Source of the DNA: Colwellia sp. MB3u-41 | Lineage (GTDB): Bacteria > Pseudomonadota > Gammaproteobacteria > Enterobacterales > Alteromonadaceae | Assembly (NCBI RefSeq): GCF_014076845.1 | Contig: NZ_JACGUT010000084.1 | Location: 658,646 to 722,645, forward strand | Direction of reading: 5' to 3' | Length of the DNA: 64,000 nucleotides | Made by a program: the position numbers and the translations under genes | Notes under the pieces: model-generated | The model's database searches: none | What the model was told of the DNA's origin: nothing | What the model saw: only the letters and a program-made list of their open reading frames with translations | Shown here: one piece after another, positions 8,520 through 17,926 of the stretch | Numbering within the stretch: the first letter of the stretch is position 1 | Layout: each line of letters opens with the position of its first letter

Positions 8520-10940
8520 ATGAAAAAGCTCGTACTTAGTGTTGCTATTGCCAGTATTCTAGGATTAACGGCATGTGATGATGAATCAATTAAAGATGTT
8601 CAAAAAGAAGTGGTTGATAACGGCAGTGCCGTAACAGCAACCGCGCGTGTCAAATTTGACCCAAGTGCTGGCGCTGCCGGACTTTCTATTCCAAATGACT
8701 TGATTTTTCAAGGCACCGTTGACGGTACGTTAGAAATTCCTGTTGTAGATCCAACTGATGGTTCAGACCCTTTAGTCGCCATTAGTGCACTAGACGGTTG
8801 GTCCATTTCTCAGCCTTTTCCTTTAGCGATTGAATTCCCTGCGGGTACCTCTTTAGATGCCGCTAGTGCTTCAGAACCTGCGTCGGTAAGAGTTTTTGAA
8901 ACAATTATGGGGGGTGATGCGAATGACAGTGACTGTACTGCTGTAACACGTGGCCTTGCCTGTAAGGTTGTTGGTGAGCTTGTGTTCATGCAAGATTTTG
9001 TTACGCAAAAGTCTGGCGATAATGTTTTGTTTATCCCAATTCAGCCACTTAAGGCAGAAACGACCTATGTTATGGTAATGACGAACAACCTTCGTGATAA
9101 CAATGGTAAAGCTATTGCGGGTTCAACTACCTATGAATTAGCACGTCAAGATATTAATACTTTACCACTAGGTAATGCATCGCAATTAGGTTTGCAAGCT
9201 GCAATTAATAGTTATGAAGCTGCTGTAGTCGCAGCAGGGGTTGGTAGTGATACTATTGTTTATACCGCTGCAATGACAACACAATCAACGACGCGAGTAT
9301 TAAGTACGGTTAAGTCTTTGATGGCTGCGGGCGTACCTCAAATGGTTGCTAATGCTCAACAAGGAATTCCTGCAATTGGCGTAGTCGATACTGATATTTC
9401 AGTTGCAAACGTATTAGCGGGTTCAATTCCAGAAAGTTTGATCCCATTATATTCAGCAGCAAACTACATGCGTGGTTCAATTACACTTCCTTATTACTCA
9501 GGTGTACCTTCTGCCGAAAACCCATTAGCTCCTGTTAATGACTGGTGGCGTGCACGTTGTGATTCTGGCGCTACACTTGCAGGCTTAGCAGCAGCAAACC
9601 CTGCGGCGATACCTGCTGATGCGTTAGATGCTAATGATGGTTTTTGTATGAATTTTGGTTTACGTGATTTAAGCTCAAGCGCAAATCCAGTATTAGCCAC
9701 TCTTGATACCGAACGTAATTTAACTAAGTTTAACCCTATCCCTGCAACAAGTGCGATGTTGCCCATTGATGTGCAAATGACTACCCCTGATTTAGTTTGG
9801 GCTAACCCAGTACGTGCAAGCATGGGCTTACCGGCATTAGAAGTACCTGAAAATGGTTGGCCAGTAGCGATTTTAGTGCATGGCATTACTTCAACCAAAG
9901 AACAAATGTTACCGATCACCGGTATATTATCGGCATTTGGTATCGCAACTATTGCGATTGATCAGCCATTACATGGTAGCCGTGGTTTTGATTTTAATGG
10001 TGACGGTATTGACGAGATTAATACCTCTACAGTGTCAACATTACACTATATTAACTTACGTAGTATGCTGAGTATGCGTGATAATACGCGTCAAAGTACC
10101 GCTGATTTATTAGGTTTGCGTTTAGGCATGAATTTCTTAGGTGGTGTTGATAGTGATGGTAATCCAATTAAAATTGATAGTTCTAAAGTACACCTTCTAG
10201 GACATTCATTAGGAGGTATATATGGTATGAATGCTGTTGGTTTAGCAAATACTGAACTAAATCCACAGATTGACGGATTATTTAAAATTGCTAGTACCTC
10301 TTTAGCGATGCCAGGTTTAATGTTAGCCAACTTCGGTATAGATTCACCAATATTTGAAGGCTTAACTAAGTCTAATTTAACTTTACGATTATCGCCTGAT
10401 TTTGCTGCAGCAGTTGCAGCAACATTACCTGCTGATTATACTCAAGCTGAACTAAGTGGTTTCTATTTTGCTTTCTATGATGGTTTATCTATTGAGCAAA
10501 AAGCAACATTAAATGCTGGATTCGCGCAGTTTACGTTTGCCGCGCAAACGGTTACTGATTCTGGTGATCCTATTGCTTATGTACAAGCATTAGCAGCAAC
10601 GCAAACACCTACACACTTCATTGAAGTTGTTGGTGACGGCGCAGATAACCTTCCAGACCAAACAGTGACTAACAGAGCACCGTTTACCCCTATGGGAGGC
10701 ACTGAACCTGCTATTGCTTTATTAGGCTTGGAAGCTGTTAGTGAAACTACTGCTGGCTCAGGTGTGGTAAGATTTATTCATGGTCATCATACTTCAATAC
10801 TTGACCCTCGTGCTACTGCCGCTTCACCTGACGCCGGGTTAAGTGCTAGAGCAACACAAGAGATGCAATCACAAGTAGCCGTATTCTTTGCGACGATGGG
10901 ACAACAGATTAAAGTAACAGATACAGCTGTTGTAAAATAA
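8520..10940 (+). CDS. Surface lipoprotein lipase, Pla-1/cef (VolA-like) family
   Basis: An 806-aa exported esterase/lipase. The signal peptide ends in the lipobox LTAC (residues 16-19), so a lipid-anchored product, probably on the outer membrane. Motifs: the oxyanion segment VHGITSTKEQ and the nucleophile elbow GHSLGG with Ser563. A histidine in the C-terminal GHHTSILDP segment is a likely catalytic His. Length and architecture match the extracellular lipase Pla-1/cef family, which includes the Vibrio lysophospholipase VolA. GGGGAG precedes the ATG at good spacing. It probably releases fatty acids that FadD, encoded nearby, could activate. Confidence 0.85.
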   Translation: MKKLVLSVAIASILGLTACDDESIKDVQKEVVDNGSAVTATARVKFDPSAGAAGLSIPNDLIFQGTVDGTLEIPVVDPTDGSDPLVAISALDGWSISQPFPLAIEFPAGTSLDAASASEPASVRVFETIMGGDANDSDCTAVTRGLACKVVGELVFMQDFVTQKSGDNVLFIPIQPLKAETTYVMVMTNNLRDNNGKAIAGSTTYELARQDINTLPLGNASQLGLQAAINSYEAAVVAAGVGSDTIVYTAAMTTQSTTRVLSTVKSLMAAGVPQMVANAQQGIPAIGVVDTDISVANVLAGSIPESLIPLYSAANYMRGSITLPYYSGVPSAENPLAPVNDWWRARCDSGATLAGLAAANPAAIPADALDANDGFCMNFGLRDLSSSANPVLATLDTERNLTKFNPIPATSAMLPIDVQMTTPDLVWANPVRASMGLPALEVPENGWPVAILVHGITSTKEQMLPITGILSAFGIATIAIDQPLHGSRGFDFNGDGIDEINTSTVSTLHYINLRSMLSMRDNTRQSTADLLGLRLGMNFLGGVDSDGNPIKIDSSKVHLLGHSLGGIYGMNAVGLANTELNPQIDGLFKIASTSLAMPGLMLANFGIDSPIFEGLTKSNLTLRLSPDFAAAVAATLPADYTQAELSGFYFAFYDGLSIEQKATLNAGFAQFTFAAQTVTDSGDPIAYVQALAATQTPTHFIEVVGDGADNLPDQTVTNRAPFTPMGGTEPAIALLGLEAVSETTAGSGVVRFIHGHHTSILDPRATAASPDAGLSARATQEMQSQVAVFFATMGQQIKVTDTAVVK

Positions 10941-10962
10941 AGCTAAGTTTAGCTTAACTGTT

Positions 10963-10988
10963 AAAAACCCTCTTCGGAGGGTTTTTTA
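10963..10988 (+). terminator. Intrinsic terminator after lipase
   Basis: A 10-bp stem (AAAAACCCTC with its complement) closed by a TTCG tetraloop and ending in a T-run. It is a strong hairpin that reads as a terminator in either direction. Confidence 0.92.
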
Positions 10989-11127
10989 TTACCTTTTTTA
11001 TAGCTTTTTAGTTTCTTAACTTTATTTATGCCGAACACGCCCCATATACCCTATAGATAAATTAATAAGTTAACCTCAAATATCATAAGTTATTGAACAG
11101 AACTGAAGTTATTATTAGGAGAAAGTA

Positions 11128-12189
11128 TTGGAATTTTTATACGAATATGGATTATTTTTAGCTAAGGTAGTGACCTTTGTTATTGCTGTTGTAGTCATTG
11201 TTGCACTCATTGCATCGTCAGCGATGAAGCAGGGTGGGAAAAAAGGTGAATTAGAGCTTACCGACTTATCCGAAGAGTTTAGTGATGTAGAAGAAGATAT
11301 TATTCACTATTTATTATCAAAAGATGAGCTTAAAGAAAAAGAGAAGAAAGATAAGAAAGCAGCAAAAGAAAAAGCTAAGGCTGATAAAAAGTTAGCTAAA
11401 ACTCAAGGTGATAATGAGAATTTTAGCCCTAAAGCTGAACCTCGAATTTTTGTGCTTGATTTTGATGGCAGCATTGACGCACGAGAAGTCAGTGGGTTAC
11501 GCGAAGAAATATCAGCAATACTCACCGTTGCAACCCCTGAAGATGAAGTGTTTCTTCGTTTAGAAAGTGGCGGAGGTATGGTGCATGGCTATGGCTTAGC
11601 GGCTTCACAACTCGATAGACTTCGCCAGCACCAGATACCATTAACCGCTTCGGTTGATAAAGTTGCGGCAAGTGGTGGCTATATGATGGCCTGTGTTGCT
11701 AACAAAATAATTTCTGCACCATTTGCTATCCTTGGTTCAATAGGTGTTATTGCGCAGGTGCCTAATTTTCATAAGTTACTCAAGAAAAACGATATTGATT
11801 ACGAGCAGTTTACTGCAGGTGAATTTAAACGCACTGTTACCATGTTTGGTGAAAACACCGATAAAGGTCGTGAAAAGTTCTCTGAAGAATTAGAAGAGAC
11901 TCATGTATTATTCAAAGACTTTGTTCGTGAACACCGCCCAAGTTTAGATATTGATAAGGTAGCAACAGGTGAGCATTGGTTTGGTAGCACGGCGAAAGCG
12001 CTTGGTTTGGTTGATGAGATACAAACAAGTGATGATTTTTTACAGTCGCGCAGTAAATCACATCAAATAATTGCTTTGAAATACGTGATTAAAAAAACCT
12101 TAGCTGAAAAGTTTTCAAAAGCGGCTTCAATGTCTGTTGATACGATTTTTAGTAAACTTTGGCAAAATAATCGTATATTCCCAAGTTAA
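11128..12189 (+). CDS. sohB: Inner-membrane peptidase SohB (S49 family)
   Basis: A 353-aa serine peptidase of the signal-peptide-peptidase (SppA/SohB) group. It has an N-terminal membrane helix (about residues 8-32), a Lys/Glu-rich charged stretch (70-105), then the S49 domain with the catalytic-serine motif SVDKVAASGGYMMA and the downstream lysine in TAGEFKRTVTMFG. SohB degrades membrane or periplasmic peptides; the natural substrate is unclear. The start is a TTG at 11128, backed by AGGAGA, and the sequence begins MEFLYEYGLFLAK as in other SohB proteins. A terminator follows. Confidence 0.93.
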   Translation: MEFLYEYGLFLAKVVTFVIAVVVIVALIASSAMKQGGKKGELELTDLSEEFSDVEEDIIHYLLSKDELKEKEKKDKKAAKEKAKADKKLAKTQGDNENFSPKAEPRIFVLDFDGSIDAREVSGLREEISAILTVATPEDEVFLRLESGGGMVHGYGLAASQLDRLRQHQIPLTASVDKVAASGGYMMACVANKIISAPFAILGSIGVIAQVPNFHKLLKKNDIDYEQFTAGEFKRTVTMFGENTDKGREKFSEELEETHVLFKDFVREHRPSLDIDKVATGEHWFGSTAKALGLVDEIQTSDDFLQSRSKSHQIIALKYVIKKTLAEKFSKAASMSVDTIFSKLWQNNRIFPS

Positions 12190-12212
12190 TTCGCATGTAG
12201 TGATTAAGATCT

Positions 12213-12243
12213 AAAAAAGGATGCTTATGGCATCCTTTTTTTT
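12213..12243 (+). terminator. Intrinsic terminator after sohB
   Basis: Stem GGATGC (12219-12224) with GCATCC (12230-12235), flanked by a 6-A run and a T-run of eight or more. Confidence 0.9.
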
Positions 12244-12356
12244 CGTTTTACACTATTATAAATCGATGTATTTAAAACACATTACTTTACGAGAAGTTCT
12301 AGAGAAACTACAGATAAAGCTTAAGAGGTAAGGTAAAAATCAAACCATACTAAACG

Positions 12357-12626
12357 CTATTCAGCAACCGATAGTGACTTTGTAAAGCTTTGCTTATCTG
12401 CTTGCTCTAAGTCGTTAATCTGTTCTATCTGAGCGTTAATAACAGCTTTAGCTAACGTTATTTTGCTAGTTTCAAATTTCATTGAATCAGCGAGGCTTTT
12501 TTGAGCCGCTTCAATAATTGAAAAACTTGCTACGGTTTCTACTTCTACTAATTCGATAGCCTGAACTTGTGCTAACATCATGGTTGTTACTAATGTTAAT
12601 GCTGCGATTTTATTAAAAACTTTCAT
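12357..12626 (-). CDS. Small secreted hypothetical protein
   Basis: An 89-aa protein with a clear Sec signal peptide (MKVFNKIAALTLVTTMMLAQ, likely cleaved after VQA near residue 23) and a short, mostly helical mature part with no cysteines. AAAGGTGA lies 7 bases before the ATG. No family recognised. It is divergent from gcvA, sharing a 295-bp intergenic region that holds palindromic sites. It could be periplasmic. Confidence 0.65.
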   Translation of the reverse strand: MKVFNKIAALTLVTTMMLAQVQAIELVEVETVASFSIIEAAQKSLADSMKFETSKITLAKAVINAQIEQINDLEQADKQSFTKSLSVAE

Positions 12627-12746
12627 AGGGTCACCTTTAAATTAAACGTTATATCCATATAGATGTTTTGGGACCTTTTCTTACTTAATTCTTGAATATG
12701 GGTTGGGAATCACATTCAATAGTTAGCCCAATATTTTTGGGATAAA

Positions 12747-12762
12747 GATGAAGTCCTTCATC
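12747..12762. promoter_or_regulatory. Palindrome in the intergenic region before gcvA
   Basis: GATGAAG-TC-CTTCATC is a perfect 7-bp inverted repeat with a 2-nt centre, in the shared promoter region of the small secreted gene and gcvA. It could be an operator or a small hairpin. No T-run follows. Confidence 0.35.
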
Positions 12763-12822
12763 TATGAAGCGAATTCTACGTTAACACTGGCAACTTTTAA
12801 AATGACAATTTATAATGTTTCT

Positions 12823-12839
12823 CATTAGAAAAACTAATG
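12823..12839. promoter_or_regulatory. Likely GcvA (LysR-type) binding site
   Basis: CATTAGAAAAACTAATG is a perfect 6-bp inverted repeat around a 5-nt spacer, 82 bp before the gcvA start. E. coli GcvA sites contain CTAAT, and LysR-type regulators commonly bind T-N11-A palindromes in front of their own genes, so autoregulation is plausible. The identical 17-mer recurs at 61922-61938. Confidence 0.55.
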
Positions 12840-12921
12840 AAAGATAGTTATTTATTATTGTTGGTTATTTATGCATTCGTTTTGAGTGCCATTATAAAAA
12901 AATCATAGAAAAAGGTGAATT

Positions 12922-13836
12922 TTGTCTAATAGACTCCCTCCACTAAACGCTCTTAGGGCATTTGAAGCATCAGCAAGACAATTGAGTTTTACCCGTGCGG
13001 CTGAAGAATTATTCGTCACTCAAGCCGCTATTAGCCATCAAATAAAATCGCTAGAAGAATTTTTAGGCATAAAGTTATTTATGCGTAAAAATCGTGCTTT
13101 GTTGTTATCTGAAGAAGGTCAAGCATATTATCTCGATATTAAAGATGTTTTTAATGCCATAAATGATGCGACCGAACGTTTGTTAGCACGTGGTGAAAAA
13201 GGGGCAATAACGGTTAGTACCCAACCTAGCTTTGCTATTCAGTGGCTTGTACCAAGGTTGAACGCTTTTTATGCTTTACACCCAGACATTGATGTTCGTA
13301 TTAAAGCGGTTGATCAACCGGAGAATTCGCTTACTGAAGATGTTGATGTCGCTATCTATTATGGACGTGGCCATTGGGTAGATATACACGCAGAGCAATT
13401 ACAAAAAGAATATCTTGTTCCTGTGTGTTCACCTCTACTTTTACAAGGTAAAAAACCACTCAGTAAAGTTGAAGATCTCGTTAACCATACTTTATTGCAT
13501 GATACTTCTCGTCGAGATTGGAAGCGATGGTTTAAACAAGTCGGTGTTAAAGCCACTAACGTTAATCATGGGCCTATTTTTAGCCATTCCGCTATGGTTG
13601 TACAAGCGGCATTACATGGACAAGGTGTTGCGTTAGCCCATAGTTTCCTTGCCAAACCAGATATTGCTGCTGGAAGGCTTATCTGTCCCTTTGATGAGGT
13701 ACTAGAAAGTAAAAGTGCTTATTATGTTGTCTGTCGAGGGCGGCAAGTAGATATTGGCAAAATCGCCGCTTTTCGCGAATGGGTCCTTGATACCGTCGCT
13801 CAAGACTTAGAAGAATTAAATGACCGATATGACTAG
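12922..13836 (+). CDS. gcvA: LysR-family transcriptional regulator GcvA
   Basis: A LysR regulator, 304 aa, very close to E. coli GcvA along its length: MSNRLPPLNALRAFEASARQ, then the helix-turn-helix FTRAAEELFVTQAAISHQIK (about residues 26-45), and the effector domain with DVDVAIYYGRG and GPIFSHSAMVVQAALHGQG. GcvA activates or represses the glycine-cleavage operon in response to glycine and purines. The start is a TTG with AAAGGTG upstream. As in E. coli, the genes that follow are ygdD and rlmM, but here a hydrolase gene is inserted directly after it, overlapping by 17 bp. Confidence 0.95.
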   Translation: MSNRLPPLNALRAFEASARQLSFTRAAEELFVTQAAISHQIKSLEEFLGIKLFMRKNRALLLSEEGQAYYLDIKDVFNAINDATERLLARGEKGAITVSTQPSFAIQWLVPRLNAFYALHPDIDVRIKAVDQPENSLTEDVDVAIYYGRGHWVDIHAEQLQKEYLVPVCSPLLLQGKKPLSKVEDLVNHTLLHDTSRRDWKRWFKQVGVKATNVNHGPIFSHSAMVVQAALHGQGVALAHSFLAKPDIAAGRLICPFDEVLESKSAYYVVCRGRQVDIGKIAAFREWVLDTVAQDLEELNDRYD

Positions 13837-14500
13837 TACAGTAGAGCATCCTATTTCAACGATTAATAATACGGTATCAACCGCCAAAGCTTTTGTTATT
13901 TTTGCTCATGGTGCGGGCGCTGATAAAAGTCATGAATTTATGGAGCAAGTCAGTCGTGCTTTAAATAAGAAAAATATAAATGTATTACGATTTAATTTTG
14001 CTTATATGGATGCTCGTTTGGCGGAAGGTAACCGTAGGCCTCCCGATAGAATGCCAAAGTTATTACAGTGTTTTGAAAAGGTTATTAACGAATTAGAGAC
14101 TCATTTGCCTATTTTTCTTGCGGGTAAATCAATGGGAGGCAGAGTTGCCGCTACATTGGCAAGCGATAAAGCGTTAAAGGCTTTGGGAGTGATGTGTTTA
14201 GGTTATCCGTTTCATCCTCAGAAACAGCCTGAAAAATTAAGGTTAGCGCCTTTGCAAGAAACACAAAAATCTATTTTAATTTTGCAGGGATCACGTGATG
14301 CTTTAGGTAATAAAGAAGAAATATTGGGATATGAATATTCAGCGCATTGCCGTTGTGTATTCTTTGAAGATGGCGATCATAATTTAAAGCCACGGATAAA
14401 ATCAGGCTTTACTCATATTCAGCATATAGAAAAAGCGGTTAACGAAATGGTGAACTTTATTGATGAGTCTCTTGAAGCCAATCAGGTATTGCTCGCATGA
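13820..14500 (+). CDS. KANL3/Tex30-type alpha/beta hydrolase-like protein
   Basis: A 226-aa alpha/beta-hydrolase fold protein with FAHGAGADKSHEFM near the N-terminus and the nucleophile elbow GKSMGGRVA (Ser near residue 110). The GAGA-D-HEFM signature is typical of the KANL3/Tex30 group. A C-terminal DGDHNLKPR supplies the histidine. Function unknown. It overlaps gcvA by 17 bp and ygdD by 4 bp, so it is translationally coupled within the gcvA-ygdD-rlmM operon, an insertion compared with E. coli. A second ATG at 13829 is an alternative start. Confidence 0.8.
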   Translation: MTDMTSTVEHPISTINNTVSTAKAFVIFAHGAGADKSHEFMEQVSRALNKKNINVLRFNFAYMDARLAEGNRRPPDRMPKLLQCFEKVINELETHLPIFLAGKSMGGRVAATLASDKALKALGVMCLGYPFHPQKQPEKLRLAPLQETQKSILILQGSRDALGNKEEILGYEYSAHCRCVFFEDGDHNLKPRIKSGFTHIQHIEKAVNEMVNFIDESLEANQVLLA

Positions 14501-14955
14501 AAAATAGCAATAATAACTTTTATGCGAATTACTTAACGGTCATCATGATATTTGTTGGTATCAGTGGCTGTTTTTCTGTATTATTCGGCGCTTGGTTTGC
14601 CCATGCTGGGGTGAACATGCCAAATGAAGTACAATCACGCCTTGCTCACGCATTGCAATATCAATTTTTTCATACTTTAGCACTGTTTTCTGTAGCAATT
14701 TTTTTGCAACTGCTAACACGTAAGCATTATGCTGCTAAAGTTATTAATCTTTTATATTTATCGGCGAGTTTTTTTATTGTTGGGATTTTACTTTTTAGTG
14801 GTGTTTTGTATATAAAAACATTTTTTGATTTTACCACGATCGGAAAAGTTGTTCCTTTTGGTGGTATATCATTTGCGCTGGGTTGGTTGTGTATCAGCTG
14901 GGCGGGAATTAATAGAACTGTGCACAATTCAAGCACAGATCAAGATCGTTTGTAG
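14497..14955 (+). CDS. ygdD: DUF423 inner-membrane protein YgdD
   Basis: A 152-aa protein with about four membrane helices and the DUF423 signature FGAWFAHAG...RLAHALQYQFFHTLAL. Function unknown. The ATGA overlap with the upstream stop and the position before rlmM match the conserved gcvA-ygdD-rlmM order. A hydrophilic tail follows the last helix. Confidence 0.9.
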   Translation: MKNSNNNFYANYLTVIMIFVGISGCFSVLFGAWFAHAGVNMPNEVQSRLAHALQYQFFHTLALFSVAIFLQLLTRKHYAAKVINLLYLSASFFIVGILLFSGVLYIKTFFDFTTIGKVVPFGGISFALGWLCISWAGINRTVHNSSTDQDRL

Positions 14956-14966
14956 GTAACATAGTT

Positions 14967-16061
14967 ATGACCTCTATTATATTATATTGTCGCCCAGGCT
15001 TTGAAAAAGAGTGTGGTGCAGAAATTCAAGAAAAAGCCTCGTGGAATGAAATATTTGGCTATTTACAGCTGACTAAAAACGAAGGTTTAGTATATTTTCA
15101 TTTAAATAATCCCGAAGACGGTGAGGTTTTAATGAAAAACATCCCATTGCGACGCTTGATATTTGCTCGCGATTGGTTTGTTACGGTAACTGATAAAATT
15201 GATCTACCCGATTATAATCGTGTTGAAGCTATTACTGAAGTATTAGGTAATGAATGGCAATATGCCGATTTACGTATGGAAATGCTTGATACAAACGAAG
15301 GCAAAGAACTTTCAAAGTTCTGTCGTAAGTTGTCTGTGCCATTACGCCAAGCATTACGTAAACATAAAATTCTTACGGAAAAAGGGAATCACGATGGCGC
15401 GATTTTACATGGCTTGTTTTTAAGTGGTAAAGAAGCCATCTTTGGTTTTTCACTTGCAGATAATAGCTCTGTTTATACGATGGGTATTCCAAGATTGAAG
15501 TTTCCTAGCGCTTCGCCAAGTCGTTCAACACTAAAATTAGATGAAGCTTTTTTACACTTTGTTCCGCGTGACGAATGGGATGAACGTTTGACATCAGGGC
15601 TTAATGCCGTTGATTTAGGCGCTGCTCCTGGCGGCTGGACCTATCAATTAGTGCGCCGTGGCATGATGGTTACTGCTATTGATAATGGCGCTATGGCCGA
15701 GTCATTAATGGATACAGGGCAAGTTAAACACCGTATGATGGATGGCTTTAAATACATACCGATGAAAAGAAATGTTCATTGGTTAGTTTGTGACATGATT
15801 GAAAAACCACAGCGTGTTGCTAAGCTAATGGCTGAGTGGCTATTAAATGGTTACTGTAAAGAAGCTATATTTAATTTAAAGCTGCCGATGAAAGGCCGTT
15901 ATCAGGAAGTCACTAATGACTTACAAATAATTAAAGATGCTTTTAGTGAACATCAAGTAAAGTATGAACTTTATGCTAAGCACCTTTATTATGACCGTGA
16001 AGAAATAACAGTACATGCAAGATTATTATCTCCTCCTCCACTAAAAGCAGAGAAAGATTAA
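14967..16061 (+). CDS. rlmM: 23S rRNA 2'-O-ribose C2498 methyltransferase RlmM
   Basis: A 364-aa SAM-dependent methyltransferase that modifies C2498 in the peptidyl-transferase region of 23S rRNA. It has an N-terminal THUMP-like region followed by a Rossmann domain with the SAM motif VDLGAAPGGWTYQL (about residue 215) and the catalytic lysine segment FNLKLPMKGRY near 310. It sits 11 bp after ygdD in the same operon and is ended by a bidirectional terminator. Confidence 0.95.
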   Translation: MTSIILYCRPGFEKECGAEIQEKASWNEIFGYLQLTKNEGLVYFHLNNPEDGEVLMKNIPLRRLIFARDWFVTVTDKIDLPDYNRVEAITEVLGNEWQYADLRMEMLDTNEGKELSKFCRKLSVPLRQALRKHKILTEKGNHDGAILHGLFLSGKEAIFGFSLADNSSVYTMGIPRLKFPSASPSRSTLKLDEAFLHFVPRDEWDERLTSGLNAVDLGAAPGGWTYQLVRRGMMVTAIDNGAMAESLMDTGQVKHRMMDGFKYIPMKRNVHWLVCDMIEKPQRVAKLMAEWLLNGYCKEAIFNLKLPMKGRYQEVTNDLQIIKDAFSEHQVKYELYAKHLYYDREEITVHARLLSPPPLKAEKD

Positions 16062-16143
16062 TGACAGAAACTAAGTGATCATTTTATCTGTGTTTTAAAC
16101 AGATCTCTTAACAAATATAGCGAGGCTCATTTTGCTTAACAAT

Positions 16144-16170
16144 AAAAAACCGACATGATGTCGGTTTTTT
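16144..16170. terminator. Bidirectional intrinsic terminator, rlmM / isocitrate dehydrogenase
   Basis: CCGACA-TGA-TGTCGG stem extended by A and T runs to a near-perfect 13-bp hairpin. It serves both convergent genes. Confidence 0.93.
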
Positions 16171-16221
16171 ATTGTTTTTTAGAAAGCGATTGAGCGCTAA
16201 CTATTAATCGGTATTGAAGCC

Positions 16222-17229
16222 TTATAGGCGTTCTAGTACCGCTTCAGTAAAGTCAGTTGTACCATGTGTACCACCTAAATCACGAGTAGTCCTATCACCA
16301 CTGGCAATAACATCCGTAATAGCATTACGAATATTACGTGCTTTATCACCCATATCTAAATATTCTAACATTTGAATAGCGGCTAGGATCACTGATGTAG
16401 GGTTCGCTAAATTTTTGCCAGCAATATCTGGAGCACTGCCGTGAACGGCTTCGAAAATAGCACAGTCAACGCCAATATTAGCGCCAGGTGCCATACCTAA
16501 ACCACCAACTAAACCTGCACATAAGTCAGATAGAATATCGCCAAATAAATTGGTAGTAACGATTACGTCGAACTGTTCAGGGTTCATGACTAATTGCATA
16601 CAACAATTATCAACGATCATTTCTGTGGATTCGATTTGAGGGTAGCGTGTGGCAACTTCTCTGGCTACTTTTAAAAACAAGCCTGAGGTTGATTTTAAAA
16701 TATTTGCTTTATGAACAGCGGTTACTTTTTTACGGCCTTCTTTTATTGCTGTTTCGTAGGCAAATGTAAGAATACGTTCTGCACCTTCTCGCGTGACTAA
16801 GCTTTTCGCTTCAGCAACTTCACCATCTTCAGAGATAATTTGCCCTAAGCCTGAATACATACCTTCAGTATTTTCACGTACGGTAATTATATTGATATCT
16901 TCGTAGCGGGCTTTGGTACCTTTAAACGAAATAACAGGGCGAACATTGGCGTAAAGTTGAAAGTGTTTACGTAAAGTTACATTAATAGAGGTAAAACCTT
17001 CGCCAACAGGTGTTGTAAGGGGACCTTTAAGTGCAATTCTATTTTTTTGGATGAGCGCTAATGTACTTTCAGGAATTAAGTCACCATGGTTTTGGAGAGC
17101 GGTAAGACCAGCATCTGCATATTCATACTCAAAACCACATCCGGCTTTGTCTAGAATTTTAATCGTAGCATCGATAATATCGGGACCGATGCCATCGCCA
17201 GGAATTACTGTTATGGTTTGTGTAGCCAT
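16222..17229 (-). CDS. NAD-type isocitrate dehydrogenase
   Basis: A 335-aa member of the isocitrate/isopropylmalate dehydrogenase family: TITVIPGDGIGPDI at the N-terminus, substrate segment VRENTEGMYSGLGQ, metal-binding NLFGDILSDLCAGLVGG and nucleotide motif EAVHGSAPDIAGK. The short length and this motif set fit the NAD-dependent isocitrate dehydrogenase branch of the TCA cycle. Homoisocitrate or isopropylmalate dehydrogenase is less likely, since there is no leu operon context. The open frame extends to a TTG at 17244, but the extra codons contain the ribosome site GAAAGG, so ATG at 17229 is preferred. It is transcribed alone. Confidence 0.88.
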   Translation of the reverse strand: MATQTITVIPGDGIGPDIIDATIKILDKAGCGFEYEYADAGLTALQNHGDLIPESTLALIQKNRIALKGPLTTPVGEGFTSINVTLRKHFQLYANVRPVISFKGTKARYEDINIITVRENTEGMYSGLGQIISEDGEVAEAKSLVTREGAERILTFAYETAIKEGRKKVTAVHKANILKSTSGLFLKVAREVATRYPQIESTEMIVDNCCMQLVMNPEQFDVIVTTNLFGDILSDLCAGLVGGLGMAPGANIGVDCAIFEAVHGSAPDIAGKNLANPTSVILAAIQMLEYLDMGDKARNIRNAITDVIASGDRTTRDLGGTHGTTDFTEAVLERL

Positions 17230-17433
17230 TTTTTTGCCTTTCAAAAGAGTTTATCAAGTTAGGAAACGGGTGCTGTTATAGCACGCTGTACGTGTGTAAT
17301 CTATGATAAAACCTTTCATGCCATATACATGGTAAGTTTTATCTTAGTGAATGTTATAGCAGCTAGTATAGATGATCGTTTAATAAAACGTTATTAGACT
17401 TTTGTTTTATTAAACCGGCTTTAAATTCGCCAA

Positions 17434-17811
17434 TTATAGCTGCTGAAATTGTTCATAAGCAGTGTTGCCAATGGCAATAAGTGAGCCATTTTTAAATAAC
17501 AGTGCTGTGCATTCATCTTGGGTGGTAAACCCGTCAGATTTTACGTGTTGAGTACGATAGAAGGTCACTTGAAAACTATCTTCAGCAATTTTTTTCGCTT
17601 CGGTAATATCTGGGCTGCCTAGTTCTTCTATTGCTTGTTCAAAATTAAACTTTTCTAATGTTAATTTACCAATGTACTGTTTGTTATATGATTCACGATC
17701 ACCCCATTCCATATCAGAAGGACTGTCATCATAAAAGTTTACCACTAGCGCAACAAAAACACCGTAAATGGCTAATGCTATTAAGATACGAGAGACAACT
17801 TTCTTATTCAT
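17434..17811 (-). CDS. DUF3192 family protein, membrane-anchored
   Basis: A 125-aa protein with one N-terminal membrane helix (about residues 8-25) and a C-terminal DUF3192 domain carrying VTFYRTQHVKSDGFTTQDECTALLF. It shares the FYRTxxVxxDxxTTxDEC core with the lipoprotein at 23968-24351, so they are paralogues. Family function unknown; probably envelope. It lies just upstream of icd on the same strand, with its own spacing of about 200 bp. Confidence 0.75.
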   Translation of the reverse strand: MNKKVVSRILIALAIYGVFVALVVNFYDDSPSDMEWGDRESYNKQYIGKLTLEKFNFEQAIEELGSPDITEAKKIAEDSFQVTFYRTQHVKSDGFTTQDECTALLFKNGSLIAIGNTAYEQFQQL

Positions 17812-17926
17812 TTATTACAAATTCCATTAAATTATTTCTCAATAGCCATCGATGAAGCTTAAAAATAGCTCATTATTGTAGTCAATTTATATAAAGTTTA
17901 ACACTGACTTTTATGCTGACATAACC

